A stretch of 64,000 nt of DNA from Providencia huaxiensis (GCF_002843235.3 NZ_CP031123.2:3906001-3970000); one strand, 5' to 3'; positions 1 to 9,865 are shown, counted from the stretch's first letter. A program made the numbers and translations. The notes: generated by a model not told the origin, from the letters alone.

Positions 1-44
1 ATTGGATAACTACGTTCGCCTAGAGTGACGGTGACTTTTTCCAT
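1..44 (-). CDS. aroB: 3-dehydroquinate synthase, N-terminal fragment at window edge
   Basis: The first 44 bases, read on the minus strand, give an ATG and about 15 residues (MEKVTVTLGERSYP...) that match the start of AroB, the second enzyme of the shikimate pathway. An AAGGTGG Shine-Dalgarno sequence lies about 7 bases upstream. The rest lies outside the window. Its place directly after aroK is the usual aroK-aroB order of enterobacteria, so the two are probably co-transcribed. Confidence 0.85.
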   Translation of the reverse strand, partial: MEKVTVTLGERSYP

Positions 45-92
45 CTTGCTTTACCACCTTGAGTTCATTTTTGAAAATAACACCATGAATAA

Positions 93-614
93 TTAGTTTT
101 TTTCTAATAGTTCAATGATTTGGCTGGCAACAACTTTTGCGCTTTGCTCATCAGTATGAATAGTAATATCAGCAATTTCTTCATACATAGGATTACGTTC
201 GTCAGCCAGTTTCTCAAGTACCTCACGTGCGGGTTCGTCAACTTGTAGCAGTGGACGTTTTTTGTCACGTTGTGTACGAGATAGTTGCTTCTCAATAGTG
301 GTCTCAAGATAAACAACGACACCGCGAGCGGATAAGCGGTTACGGGTCTCTTTGGACTTAACAGAGCCACCGCCCGTTGCTAATACAATGCCTTGTTTCT
401 CTGTAAGCTCATTGATGATTTTTTCTTCGCGATCGCGAAAGCCTTCTTCGCCTTCAAGGTCGAATACCCAGCCTACATCCGCGCCAGTGCGTTTTTCTAT
501 CTCGTGATCAGAGTCGAAAAACTCCATATTAAGCTGTTGAGCCAACTGACGGCCAATAGTACTTTTGCCAGCACCCATTGGTCCAACCAGAAAGATATTG
601 CGTTTCTCTGCCAT
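93..614 (-). CDS. aroK: shikimate kinase I
   Basis: The 173-residue protein phosphorylates shikimate to shikimate-3-phosphate in aromatic amino acid synthesis in the cytoplasm. The P-loop GPMGAGKST is at residues 11-19. The shikimate-site Asp (FFDSD, about residue 34) and the glycine-rich ATGGGSV segment (about 79-85) are present. The length equals that of E. coli AroK (173). aroB follows 48 bases downstream on the same strand, the conserved operon order. Nothing is unusual. Confidence 0.96.
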   Translation of the reverse strand: MAEKRNIFLVGPMGAGKSTIGRQLAQQLNMEFFDSDHEIEKRTGADVGWVFDLEGEEGFRDREEKIINELTEKQGIVLATGGGSVKSKETRNRLSARGVVVYLETTIEKQLSRTQRDKKRPLLQVDEPAREVLEKLADERNPMYEEIADITIHTDEQSAKVVASQIIELLEKN

Positions 615-1121
615 GTTTTTTGGTATTACTACGATTATTCGTTAATGATTACCCGCCCCGCCAATCAGATTAGCGGCGGGACCTAAACTGAAACCTCATA
701 AGTGATGATGTGAGATCAGATAAGAAAATTATCTCAATACATCAACCTGAATTGCAACTATATAAATATGGCACTAAGCATGCAAAGTGCCATATTTCAA
801 ATTACAGGTTTCGATATTTGAGCCGTCTATGTTGTCTAATGCCTTGTTTATCATGGTTTTTAACAGTTTTTGGCTATTAGTATTAGCTAGCTATTTCTGT
901 TAAGTGTAGAGCAACATTAATTGTGGCTGTTTTATAAGCGACTGACAGCTTGTTCTTTAATCTACGGATAGTTAGAACACTCAATGGATAACCTTGTATG
1001 CTAAAACGACGCCAGCGTCAAATTTATCCGGCAGGTTTATGGCATAAAAAATATTTTTTTTTGTCATCTTTGACTTATTGCGTATTCAACTAGTTGAAGT
1101 ATATGTGTTATTTTTCCCATA
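615..1121 (-). other. aroK upstream region with a perfect 12-bp hairpin
   Basis: This is a roughly 500-base gap between hofQ and aroK with no convincing ORF. It should hold the aroK promoter. Its clearest element is a perfect inverted repeat: arm AAATATGGCACT at 764-775, arm at 786-797, 10-base loop. No U-run follows it on either strand, so it is not a typical intrinsic terminator. A weaker GC-rich inverted repeat (CCCGCC 657-662 / GGCGGG 675-680) lies just upstream of aroK. Confidence 0.5.
764..797. repeat. 12-bp perfect inverted repeat downstream of hofQ
   Basis: Arms at 764-775 and 786-797 are exact reverse complements around a 10-base loop. The site is between the hofQ stop and aroK. It could end or attenuate hof transcription, protect mRNA ends, or be a protein site; the sequence does not decide which. 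Confidence 0.6.
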
Positions 1122-2198
1122 TTAAATATTGATAAGTTTTGGTGTTATAAAAACAATAAGGACACGCTTATCTGTATGCTCTGCCGTATTTGTAAATAAT
1201 GCCCCTAAGAAAGGGATATGGGATAAAAAAGGTAACCCCATCTCTGTTTTTTCTTGTTTTTGCTGAAAAATCCCCCCAAGAATAAGGGTTTCGTTATTTT
1301 TGATGGTGACGGTTGTGGCGATTTCTTGCTTATTGATGGCCAAGTGATGATGTTGACTGCTCGTGAGTGCCGTATCAGGCGAGTTATGGCTAATTTTAAG
1401 GATTAACTCAATTTTTTCATCACGTGCAATGGAAGGTGTGACATCCATCCCCAGTACAGCGTCTTTAAATTGTACGTGAGTTTTCTTTTCACTACTGGTG
1501 ACGTAGGGGATCTCTGTACCTTGCTGAATACTTGCGGCTTGTTGATGTGAAGCAACTAAGCGAGGACTTGCAATAATAGAAAGCAGATTTTCTTTTTCTA
1601 ATGCTTTTAGTTTCATTTCAAGTAAACCATCACTAAGGCTAAGAACGTTGAAGGAAAATTGCCCTGATGTTGAAGAGTAACGGTTGTAGCGATTTAAATG
1701 ATTAGTGGTCAGATTTCCCCCTGTCATCATTCCCCACTCTAAACCCAATTCTTGTAATGCAGTTCGGCTGCTACTAATGATATGTGCGGTGATTTGCACT
1801 TGTTTATTCGGCTTATCTTTATGTTTTATCCACTCATCAATCAGTGCTAACCGCTCTGGACTATCTTTAATAATGAGACTGTTTGTCGTGATATCGTGAT
1901 GGATAGATGCATTTTTTGATAATAACGAAGTACCTGAATGCTCTAATAGATGACGAACTTCTTCGACATTGATTGAGACTAATTTAAATATTTTTTCGGT
2001 TAGTGATGTTTTATTTGGCGTTATCGGTGCGACTACTGTCTCTGAGTTGAGGTGATTTTCTGTTGTAAAAGGTGGCGTTAGTGGTGCAAAGGGATCTCGA
2101 ATCTCTTCGGCAGAGACTAAAAATGAAAATAGAAAGAAGAGCCCCACAACAATCACTTTGGGAATGTTAATTAGTGAACTATTCATTATGGTTATCAT
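1122..2198 (-). CDS. hofQ: HofQ-type secretin with HofP-like N-terminus
   Basis: The 358-residue protein matches the C-terminal two thirds of HofQ, the outer-membrane secretin homologue needed for use of external DNA as a nutrient in E. coli. Clear secretin features include ASPRLVASHQQAASIQQG, the VLGMDV segment, ETLILGGIF and a final RVLIVFITPKL. A signal peptide is at about residues 12-31. After it the sequence reads RDPFAPL, typical of HofP/PilP, not of HofQ. The N-terminal STN-like domain of HofQ (about 100 residues) is absent, and no separate hofP exists between hofO and hofQ. The protein looks like a HofP-HofQ fusion or deletion product. It overlaps hofO by 20 bases. Confidence 0.82.
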   Translation of the reverse strand: MITIMNSSLINIPKVIVVGLFFLFSFLVSAEEIRDPFAPLTPPFTTENHLNSETVVAPITPNKTSLTEKIFKLVSINVEEVRHLLEHSGTSLLSKNASIHHDITTNSLIIKDSPERLALIDEWIKHKDKPNKQVQITAHIISSSRTALQELGLEWGMMTGGNLTTNHLNRYNRYSSTSGQFSFNVLSLSDGLLEMKLKALEKENLLSIIASPRLVASHQQAASIQQGTEIPYVTSSEKKTHVQFKDAVLGMDVTPSIARDEKIELILKISHNSPDTALTSSQHHHLAINKQEIATTVTIKNNETLILGGIFQQKQEKTEMGLPFLSHIPFLGALFTNTAEHTDKRVLIVFITPKLINI

Positions 2199-2727
2199 CC
2201 TTGATAGCGAGAGAGTTGTTGAATAATGAAAATGAGATGGTGGTAACGATAATCCCTTGTTTTAAATATATTTTTATATCATGGAAATGCCATTTTTGTG
2301 TTTGAGGAAGGGTAAGAAGCTGTTCTATAACGTGATAAATAGGAATGAAAGTGCCCTGAAGTTCCATGAAATAGGTATTGATATCAGTTGGTTGTAACTG
2401 GTTAAGTGTGACAGATGAATGTGAGAGTAAGATATTTAACTGCGTAAGGGATTCAAGAGGCGCTTCTTGAATATTAACGGATTGTTTTAACAATTGAGCT
2501 TGTTTTTCAAGCTGTTGTAATGAAGGTGAGCGGTGGATGATTTTTGTTTCTTTTGCGATGGCTTCAATTAAATTCAGGTTTTCAGTATCTAATTCCATGA
2601 TTTTATTTTGATTTTCCTTCCAGTGTAAAAAATACCCCATTGAGATACAAAGCGCAATTAAGAACCAAACAGGTAGAGTTTGTTGCCAAAATGGACGATA
2701 CCAAAAAGAATGTGTTGATTCACTCAT
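2179..2727 (-). CDS. hofO: HofO-like pilus-assembly (PilO-type) protein
   Basis: The 182-residue protein has one N-terminal membrane segment (about residues 17-34) followed by a coiled-coil-like region and a small C-terminal domain. This is the layout of PilO/HofO inner-membrane proteins that pair with HofN. It overlaps hofN by 8 bases and hofQ by 20 bases, so translation of the cluster is probably coupled. The assignment rests mainly on position and topology because HofO diverges quickly in sequence. Confidence 0.75.
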   Translation of the reverse strand: MSESTHSFWYRPFWQQTLPVWFLIALCISMGYFLHWKENQNKIMELDTENLNLIEAIAKETKIIHRSPSLQQLEKQAQLLKQSVNIQEAPLESLTQLNILLSHSSVTLNQLQPTDINTYFMELQGTFIPIYHVIEQLLTLPQTQKWHFHDIKIYLKQGIIVTTISFSLFNNSLAIKDDNHNE

Positions 2728-3265
2728 CGAGACCCCCTTGATATTTGGCTGTTAGATGTAAACGGTTTAACTGATTCACTCGGCTGATTTTTTTCAATTG
2801 AATGTCACTCAAACCAGGATGATTTTTAAGTTGTAGGCCGAGCGAGTTGATATCTTGAAAGTCATAGCTGTTAGCTTTGATTTCTATTTTGTTATTCATT
2901 AACTGTAGATTTGTTAGCCAGCTTCTGGGGGGAGTTATAGTTGAAAGATTTTGTAAAAGACCAAGTAAAAATTGGTTATTTACCATAATGTTATCTATCT
3001 TTCTTTTTTGGTTCATTAAACGATTAATTTGTGTTTGTTGATCTGTGATTTGCAATGTTAATTGTTGTATCTGCTCGTATTGCAGTTGGTTATTATGCTT
3101 TCTATTTTTTAGGTCTTCTATCTCAATGTGTTGAAAAATAAATAAAAATACACATGCTGTAATCACCGAGCAGCAAATCACAGAACAAAAAAGTAAAAAC
3201 GCTCGGATCTTCTTTTTTATTTGCCGTTGGCGCCAAGGGAGAAAATTAACTTGGTATAGTTCCAT
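2720..3265 (-). CDS. hofN: HofN-like pilus-assembly (PilN-type) protein
   Basis: The 181-residue protein begins MELYQVNFLPWRQRQ, the NFLPWR motif typical of PilN/HofN. One membrane segment follows (about residues 21-45) and then a coiled coil. PilN proteins bind PilM in the cytoplasm through the N-terminal motif and PilO in the periplasm. The gene starts 3 bases after hofM ends and overlaps hofO, as in the hofMNOPQ operon. Confidence 0.85.
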   Translation of the reverse strand: MELYQVNFLPWRQRQIKKKIRAFLLFCSVICCSVITACVFLFIFQHIEIEDLKNRKHNNQLQYEQIQQLTLQITDQQTQINRLMNQKRKIDNIMVNNQFLLGLLQNLSTITPPRSWLTNLQLMNNKIEIKANSYDFQDINSLGLQLKNHPGLSDIQLKKISRVNQLNRLHLTAKYQGGLDE

Positions 3266-3268
3266 CAG

Positions 3269-4108
3269 TTAAATATCTCCATGACGTAAAGCAAGACCAG
3301 CCGCAATCACAAAATCTCCCAGCAATTGGGGTAATTTAATATTACTCTGTTGAAAAGCTTGGCGTAATTCCCAGAGATGAGCTGCCTCAGCAGTACGATG
3401 AGTATGCTGATGGTCTGTAATGAGGTAGATAGGTGAGGCGGGAGAGGTGTTTTCTTGATCAAGAAAGGGCAGTAAATGAGAAATTGTTGGGATATCGGTA
3501 TCTTGCAAATGGTTATAATTCGCTGGCTGGCTAATTGGCCCTGACCAAAGCCATTCACCTTGACGATAATGAACAACCCAACATTCATCGGGTAAACCCG
3601 CATTTCTTGCCACATAGCGTAAAGCTATGGGGGCGACATCAATAGCCAGCAGGTTGAACCCGCTTTCTGTAAGTAGGTTTTGCCAAAAAGTAATATCTGA
3701 CTGGCGAGCCCCATTAAAATAAACTTGTTGCTTGATGACACGATAGTCGATAACTAGCTCTTGGGCGTGCATAGCAAAACGTTTTTCAGCTTGAGATTGT
3801 AAATACCAACCGAGTTCTGGCTGTGGCAAATTGATTTCACTTGGTAATGAAATTTGTTGTTTTATTGTGCGAACAGCGGGTAATGCGAAGGAGACAGAAC
3901 ACTTTTTAGGTAATTTCTGACGCCATTGTAATAAAATATTCAGTAAAATTTTATATTGTTCATGGCTAGAACTATCCGTCAGCTCGAATGGTAATTGTTG
4001 TTGCCAACATTCACATAAGTGCCAATATTGTCTGCGCCGCTTTGCAGCGACTAGCTGTATTCTATCTTGATATAGGTCGATCCCAATGTTCCATTTTGAT
4101 GTATACAT
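3269..4108 (-). CDS. hofM: HofM-like (PilM-type) protein
   Basis: This is an actin-like PilM/HofM family protein, the first gene of the hof cluster and divergent from mrcA as in E. coli. The ATG at 4108 (MYTSKWNIGIDLYQD, 279 residues) is preferred over one 8 codons upstream. It has AAGGA about 8 bases upstream, and WNIGIDL aligns with the start of E. coli HofM. In E. coli these genes are needed for use of DNA as a carbon source and are expressed under competence (Sxy/CRP) control. No Sxy site was identified here. Confidence 0.82.
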   Translation of the reverse strand: MYTSKWNIGIDLYQDRIQLVAAKRRRQYWHLCECWQQQLPFELTDSSSHEQYKILLNILLQWRQKLPKKCSVSFALPAVRTIKQQISLPSEINLPQPELGWYLQSQAEKRFAMHAQELVIDYRVIKQQVYFNGARQSDITFWQNLLTESGFNLLAIDVAPIALRYVARNAGLPDECWVVHYRQGEWLWSGPISQPANYNHLQDTDIPTISHLLPFLDQENTSPASPIYLITDHQHTHRTAEAAHLWELRQAFQQSNIKLPQLLGDFVIAAGLALRHGDI

Positions 4109-4224
4109 AATTAATTTCCTTATCATTAACAAATAAATTACGTTTTCTATTGTGCTGTATAAGCTTTATACTGTGTGTTAGTGATATCTAAACCCTCTTG
4201 TTAGTCGAGCATGGGAATTTTCCG

Positions 4225-6738
4225 GTGAAGTTCGTAAAATATTTTTTTATTCTTGTTTTCTGTTGCATTTTTTTGGGAACCGCCTCGATTTATGGCATGT
4301 ATAAATATGTTGAAGGTGAGTTACCTGATGTAGCAACAATGAAGGACATTCGTCTGCAAATTCCAATGCAGGTATACAGTGCGGATAACGAATTGATTGC
4401 CCAATATGGGGAAAAACGTCGTATTCCTTTGCCGCTGGCCGAAATCCCTCCTTTAATGATAAAAGCGTTTATCGCCACTGAAGATAGCCGTTTTTATGAC
4501 CACCATGGGATTGATCCTATTGGTATTTTCCGTGCAGTTACCGTAATGGCATCATCTGGTCACGCCTCCCAGGGGGCGAGTACGATCACGCAGCAGCTCG
4601 CGAGAAACTTTTATTTAAGTCCTGAAAAAACCTTGATGCGTAAAGCTAAAGAGGCATTTTTGGCTATTCGCATTGAGCAGCTTTTTACTAAAGATGAAAT
4701 TATGGAGCTGTACCTGAATAAAATTTATTTAGGTAACCGTGCTTATGGCGTCGGGGCGGCTGCATACGTTTATTTTGGTAAGACAGTGGATGAGTTGACC
4801 CTCAGTGAAATTGCGATGATTGCGGGTTTACCAAAAGCACCTTCTACATTTAACCCGCTGTACTCTTATGATCGTGCGGTAAGCCGTCGTAATGTGGTCC
4901 TTTCTCGTATGTTTGAGGAAAAGTACATTACTCAAGACCAGTATGAACAAGCAAAAAATGAAAAAATAGTGGCTTCGTACCATGCACCGAAAATCGATTT
5001 TTCTGCACCGTATTTAGCTGAGATGGCGCGTCAAACCCTGTTTGATAAATATGGCGAAGATGCCTATACCGATGGATATAAAGTCTACACTACGGTGATC
5101 CGCAAAGATCAGGAAGCTGCCACAACGGCAGTTCGTAATAATTTGATCGACTACGATACGCGTCATGGTTATCGCGGCCCTGCTGAAGTTTTATGGAAAC
5201 AGAATGAAACGGCTTGGACAGCAGAGCAGATTGTCGAAAAATTGAAAAAAATGCCTACCTATGGTCCTTTAATGCCAGCTGTCGTCACATCTGCCACCGC
5301 TTCAGAAGCACAAGTGATGTTAGCTGATGGTTCGCAAATCCCTATTACGATGACCGGAGTGCGTTGGGCGCGTAAATTTATTTCAGATACTCAACAAGGT
5401 GCCGCGCCAAGAGCTGTAAACGCAGTCATGCAGGTGGGTGAGCAAATTTGGGTTAGAAAAGTTAAAGATAACTGGTGGTTAGGGCAAGTACCTGATGTGA
5501 ATGCGGCATTTGTTGCCTTAAACCCAAATGACGGTGCAATTATTGCACTTGTTGGTGGGTTTGACTTCAATATGAGTGAATTCAACCGGGTCACCCAATC
5601 ATTGCGACAAGTGGGTTCGAATATTAAACCTTTCTTGTATACAGCCGCGATGGATAAAGGCCTGACTTTGTCATCATTACTTAATGATGTGCCGATTAGC
5701 CGTTGGGATGCGGGCGCTGGTTCTGATTGGCGTCCTAAAAATTCACCACCTCGATATGATGGACCTATTCGGTTACGCCAAGGTTTAGGTCAATCAAAAA
5801 ACGTCGTGATGGTTCGTGCGATGAGAGCCATGGGTGTGGATTATGCTGCTGATTATCTGACACGTTTTGGCTTCCCTGCGGAAAATATTAACCGTACGGA
5901 GGCATTAGCGTTAGGTGCGCCATCATTTACACCAATGCAAATGGTTCGTGGGTATGCCGTCATGGCCAATGGCGGGTATTTGATTGACCCATACTATATT
6001 TCGAAGATCGAAAATCATAATGATGAGGTTATTTTCGAAGCCAATCCTAAAATAGCATGCCCTAATTGCACGGATATTCCTGTGATTTATGGGGATACCG
6101 AGCGCACTATTGCGAGCAAAGGTATTGATGATGACTCTACCGAAGAAGTGACACAGTCCGACAATACTGTGATACAAGAGCCAACAATGGAGCTAACAAC
6201 GGCAGCTGACCTAAATGGGAGCTCCGCTGACCAATATGCACCTCATGTGATTAATACCCCACTCGCATTCTTAATTAGGGATGCGATGATGACCAATATC
6301 TATGGTGAGCCCGGTTGGTCTGGTACCGGTTGGCGTGCAGCGAGAGACTTAGGTGGTCGGCGTGATATTGGTGGGAAAACAGGAACCACGAATAGCTCGA
6401 AAGATGCTTGGTTCTCTGGTTATGGCCCAGATGTTGTTGCTTCTGCATGGATAGGTTTTGATGATAATAGGCGTACATTAGGCCGCGGTGAAGCTGGCGC
6501 GAAAAGCGCACAACCAATGTGGGACGACTTTATGAAGTCAATTTTGGCCGGGGTGCCAGTCAAAACAATGAAGCCGCCTAAGGGGGTTATTTCTGTATCC
6601 ATTGATAGCCGAACAGGTCAATTAGGTTCTTCCCGCCGTGAGTATTTTATTGAAGGAACTGAACCGAAAGAACATGCAGTTCAAGAGGTGGGTACGACAA
6701 TTTCTACGGAAGGTGGGGTTAGCCAAGAGTTATTTTAA
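4225..6738 (+). CDS. mrcA: penicillin-binding protein 1A (transglycosylase/transpeptidase)
   Basis: This bifunctional peptidoglycan synthase is anchored by an N-terminal membrane helix. A GTG start at 4225 (MKFVKYFFIL, 837 residues) is chosen because it aligns exactly with E. coli PBP1a and is preceded by GGGAA; an in-frame TTG at 4198 adds nine unrelated residues. The glycosyltransferase motif ATEDSRFY and the QGASTITQQLARN segment lie near residues 84-140. The transpeptidase has GSNIKPF (SxxK), SKN and KTGTT. The acidic segment before KTGTT varies from E. coli, as expected. The C-terminus ends QELF as in E. coli. Confidence 0.97.
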   Translation: MKFVKYFFILVFCCIFLGTASIYGMYKYVEGELPDVATMKDIRLQIPMQVYSADNELIAQYGEKRRIPLPLAEIPPLMIKAFIATEDSRFYDHHGIDPIGIFRAVTVMASSGHASQGASTITQQLARNFYLSPEKTLMRKAKEAFLAIRIEQLFTKDEIMELYLNKIYLGNRAYGVGAAAYVYFGKTVDELTLSEIAMIAGLPKAPSTFNPLYSYDRAVSRRNVVLSRMFEEKYITQDQYEQAKNEKIVASYHAPKIDFSAPYLAEMARQTLFDKYGEDAYTDGYKVYTTVIRKDQEAATTAVRNNLIDYDTRHGYRGPAEVLWKQNETAWTAEQIVEKLKKMPTYGPLMPAVVTSATASEAQVMLADGSQIPITMTGVRWARKFISDTQQGAAPRAVNAVMQVGEQIWVRKVKDNWWLGQVPDVNAAFVALNPNDGAIIALVGGFDFNMSEFNRVTQSLRQVGSNIKPFLYTAAMDKGLTLSSLLNDVPISRWDAGAGSDWRPKNSPPRYDGPIRLRQGLGQSKNVVMVRAMRAMGVDYAADYLTRFGFPAENINRTEALALGAPSFTPMQMVRGYAVMANGGYLIDPYYISKIENHNDEVIFEANPKIACPNCTDIPVIYGDTERTIASKGIDDDSTEEVTQSDNTVIQEPTMELTTAADLNGSSADQYAPHVINTPLAFLIRDAMMTNIYGEPGWSGTGWRAARDLGGRRDIGGKTGTTNSSKDAWFSGYGPDVVASAWIGFDDNRRTLGRGEAGAKSAQPMWDDFMKSILAGVPVKTMKPPKGVISVSIDSRTGQLGSSRREYFIEGTEPKEHAVQEVGTTISTEGGVSQELF

Positions 6739-6767
6739 CGTTATTGTTGGCTAAGTTTTCACCATTA

Positions 6768-6803
6768 GCACCCCATTGTTGATTTTAAACATGGGGTGTT
6801 TTC
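6768..6803 (+). terminator. mrcA terminator
   Basis: Inverted repeat CACCCCAT (6769-6776) and ATGGGGTG (6791-6798) with a 14-base loop, followed by TTTTC. It lies 30 bases after the mrcA stop, between convergent mrcA and nudE. Confidence 0.75.
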
Positions 6804-6894
6804 TATAGAGAAAACTAATATATCAGTGGGTTACATAGCCACACTCATGATGGGTTATGGAAATAACATTCCGCTGATACAATAAAACGTATTT

Positions 6895-7446
6895 TTACTT
6901 AATACTTTTTAAGTAACGTTCTAGATAGAAAAGTGCGCTAATATTCCGAGCTTCGTTGAAATCTGGGTGTTCTAGTAATTCCATCATTCGAGATATTGGC
7001 CATAGTTCCTGCTGTAGAGGCTCAGGCTCATCTCCTTCGAGTTTTTCGCTGTATAAGTCTTGAGCGATAAGAATATTCATTTTACTCGAAAAGTATGAGG
7101 GTGACATTGTCAGTTTGGCGAGCTGAACAATGTGATTAGCGCCATAACCAATTTCTTCTTTGAGTTCACGCTGGGCTGCTTCAATGGCGATTTCACCGGG
7201 GTCGATAGCACCTTTGGGAAAGCCTAATTCATAGCTTTCAATCCCGACAGCGTATTCGCGAATGAGAATGAGGTTATCACCCATGATAGGAACGATAAGA
7301 ACCGCTTCGCGTTTTGCGGGCCGCATTCTTTCATAGACTCGTTTTTCACCATTGCTAAATTCGAGGTCAACTGATTGAATGCTGAATAATTTTGATTGAG
7401 CAACATCTTGAATATTCAAGATTTTAGGTTTTTTTAACTCTGTCAT
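6895..7446 (-). CDS. nudE: ADP compounds hydrolase (Nudix)
   Basis: The 183-residue Nudix hydrolase acts on ADP-ribose, NADH and Ap-n-A type substrates. The Nudix box GX5EX7REUXEEXGU is complete at residues 79-101 (GAIDPGE...RELKEEIGY). It is convergent with mrcA and divergent from igaA, the same neighbourhood as in E. coli (mrcA-nudE-yrfF). Nothing is unusual. Confidence 0.94.
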   Translation of the reverse strand: MTELKKPKILNIQDVAQSKLFSIQSVDLEFSNGEKRVYERMRPAKREAVLIVPIMGDNLILIREYAVGIESYELGFPKGAIDPGEIAIEAAQRELKEEIGYGANHIVQLAKLTMSPSYFSSKMNILIAQDLYSEKLEGDEPEPLQQELWPISRMMELLEHPDFNEARNISALFYLERYLKSIK

Positions 7447-7771
7447 AACGATTTCCGAACAGGATGAGTAAAATCTATTGCTAAAAGCCTATTTCATTGA
7501 TTTACAGGACACAGTTTATCTAGCTCGGTCTGTATTTTGAAATCATCATACAACTATGACCTATATCAAAATAAAATGATAGATATTATCGAGTAGATAA
7601 AATGCTGTTAGTATAATCGGCTCAAACAAATAATATGGGTAAATAAATAAAACATTTTTTACAAGGTGTTGTAATTTAAAATAAAAACCACAAATAGAAT
7701 AGGAATCGGCTTATTTTTAGGAAGTGTGAGGGCTGATATGCTTTTCTTATTCATTTTTCATTGGGGAAACA
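7447..7771. promoter_or_regulatory. divergent nudE / igaA upstream region
   Basis: A 325-base AT-rich gap between two divergent genes must contain both promoters. No ORF, hairpin or operator clear enough to annotate was seen, apart from a GGGGAA ribosome-binding site just before the igaA ATG. Confidence 0.4.
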
Positions 7772-9865
7772 ATGCTGAACCATGTCATTATAACGGCTAT
7801 AATTGTTATTAGCCTAACTATAATGGCTTCCTTCCTATTTTTTAGGCGGGGGCGGCGTTCTGGCGTCTATCAAATACCTTCTGTTGCGTCACCATCATTT
7901 AGGAAAATGATTGATTCAGATTACCAAACCATCTCCCAGTATTTGAATTATTGCGCTGCTATATCAATAAATACTTCTCAATATCCATGGCAAATCAAAA
8001 AAAATTCAATAATTGCCACGGTTTGTCATTCATTAACGCGTTTTAACTTACGTCAAGAACAGGGGAATAGCTGGCGCTATTTCATTGATACCATTGAGGT
8101 TCAGCTCCCTTCGCAGCTTGAACCTTTTTTGCAACGCCAAAATGTCATGGAGATTGTAGAAACTGACCACTTACCCTTGATCATTTCAATGAACAGCCAT
8201 TCGTTGAAGGATTTCAGTGGTGAATGGCAAACAGGTGTACCAAGCGACTCAACATGGTCTGATGCGGCGATTCAAGAACGTGGTGAACATAGTATTGAGC
8301 GATTGAAAGTTCGTAAAGAGACGCTTGAAGAGCATAGGTTACACCATTCTACAGGTTGGCTTGGCGCCGCAATTATTTGCCTGAGCTTTTTATTTGGTTA
8401 TTTAACCCTCGTTTCAATTCCGTTATTACAGGAATCGGGGTTAGTGATTACCATGATTACGTTTGTTATTGGGTTACTTGTTCTCTTTCGCTCTAGGATG
8501 TTTCCTCGAAAATATCAAGATATTCAATGTATTCACGGTCAGCCAAAGCGCTGGGAACTCTATGGTGAGCTTGATAAAAAATATTCCACGAATACGTCTA
8601 TTGCAGGTATTGACTTGTACTACCCCAGTCATTGGGCAAATTATTTAAAATACGAAGAGAATCAAGCTGTTAATATTGATTTTTATACGACTGGTGAGGT
8701 AGTTAAGCACGGCAAGTACCTTTCTTTGCATGAAGAAGAACGTTATTACCCATACAAGCGGTTCAAAAAGAATGTATTGATGTTAGTTGGGGCATTGTTA
8801 ACGATGACTCTGATATTTGCCTATCAACCGATGGGGTTACCGATAAAGCTCGGTTTTGCTTGGTTAGGTGGCACAGAGAAAATTAAGGTTGATAGCCCTA
8901 ATGATCTTGTTTCTCGGCCAATAAAAATTGGGGATACATTAGTTGCCCAAGGGAAAGGGATGTGTTACCGCCCTCCAAATTTGAATAAAGAAAACCAAGC
9001 ACAATTTGTGCCGTTTGATTGCTCAGGTATTTATTGGAATGATGTTAGTTTATTGACCGAGCCTCAATCGGAAGTTGTTGAGCGCTCAATAACATTGCTT
9101 GATACCGTCAAAAGCCAGTTGCATCCAGATAAAAACTCGGTAGGCGTTAACCCAAGATTACAGCGCGATATTATGAAATCAGGGATGAATATTATCTTTG
9201 ATTTTTCAGCTATTATTATGGGAACAGAACAACTGTGCCATAATTCTGATAACTGCCTAAAACTAAAAAATGCGCTGACTAACCTAGGAAGTACAGAGGA
9301 TTGGCCTACTTTAGTAAAAAAAGCGTCCGCGGGGAAATTAAAAGGGGCTCATGTTTTATTACGTGCAGGCAGTGCTGAGGCCTTGGAAAACATCGTGGAA
9401 GACACCATATATGATTTTATCAGTACAGAAATAGACAGAGAAGTGCGCAAGATTAATAGTCCGCCCCCTGGCGGTGTTTTATTAATTAGTGATGAAAATA
9501 AGCCTTTAGTCGATTCGATACCGGGAATTTCTTTTAATGAGCAATCGCCATTACAGCGCTGGCAAGAGCTGCAAAGGTTATCAAATCTTCTGATCAATAC
9601 ACCGTTCAATATTGAAGGGGTTATTACTCGTTTATCCGTAGATGCCAATGGCACATTGCAGATTGTGTTGCATGAAGAACCCAATGCAAAAGTGGTATCT
9701 CAGTATATATGTAGTGCGCTTTTTATACTGTTTTTGTTGGTGTGTGCGCTGTTAAATGGTTCGTTGATTGTGCTACGTGTTTTGAATAATAAGAAGCGTT
9801 TGCGTAATATCACAGAATATTATGATAAATGCTTTGAGGCTAATCCCCCTCCCTATCGTCGATAG
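7772..9865 (+). CDS. igaA: IgaA / UmoB membrane regulator of the Rcs system
   Basis: The 697-residue inner-membrane protein restrains the Rcs phosphorelay; its Proteus orthologue UmoB affects flagellar master operon expression and swarming. Membrane segments are visible near residues 5-24, 197-240 (two), 335-352 and 646-670, with a large periplasmic domain between the last two. Matches to E. coli YrfF include the RYLSLH(D/E)E segment, GMC..., PFDCS.I.WND and KSGM. E. coli has yrfG between this gene and hslR; here hslR follows directly after 64 bases, so yrfG is absent. Confidence 0.94.
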   Translation: MLNHVIITAIIVISLTIMASFLFFRRGRRSGVYQIPSVASPSFRKMIDSDYQTISQYLNYCAAISINTSQYPWQIKKNSIIATVCHSLTRFNLRQEQGNSWRYFIDTIEVQLPSQLEPFLQRQNVMEIVETDHLPLIISMNSHSLKDFSGEWQTGVPSDSTWSDAAIQERGEHSIERLKVRKETLEEHRLHHSTGWLGAAIICLSFLFGYLTLVSIPLLQESGLVITMITFVIGLLVLFRSRMFPRKYQDIQCIHGQPKRWELYGELDKKYSTNTSIAGIDLYYPSHWANYLKYEENQAVNIDFYTTGEVVKHGKYLSLHEEERYYPYKRFKKNVLMLVGALLTMTLIFAYQPMGLPIKLGFAWLGGTEKIKVDSPNDLVSRPIKIGDTLVAQGKGMCYRPPNLNKENQAQFVPFDCSGIYWNDVSLLTEPQSEVVERSITLLDTVKSQLHPDKNSVGVNPRLQRDIMKSGMNIIFDFSAIIMGTEQLCHNSDNCLKLKNALTNLGSTEDWPTLVKKASAGKLKGAHVLLRAGSAEALENIVEDTIYDFISTEIDREVRKINSPPPGGVLLISDENKPLVDSIPGISFNEQSPLQRWQELQRLSNLLINTPFNIEGVITRLSVDANGTLQIVLHEEPNAKVVSQYICSALFILFLLVCALLNGSLIVLRVLNNKKRLRNITEYYDKCFEANPPPYRR

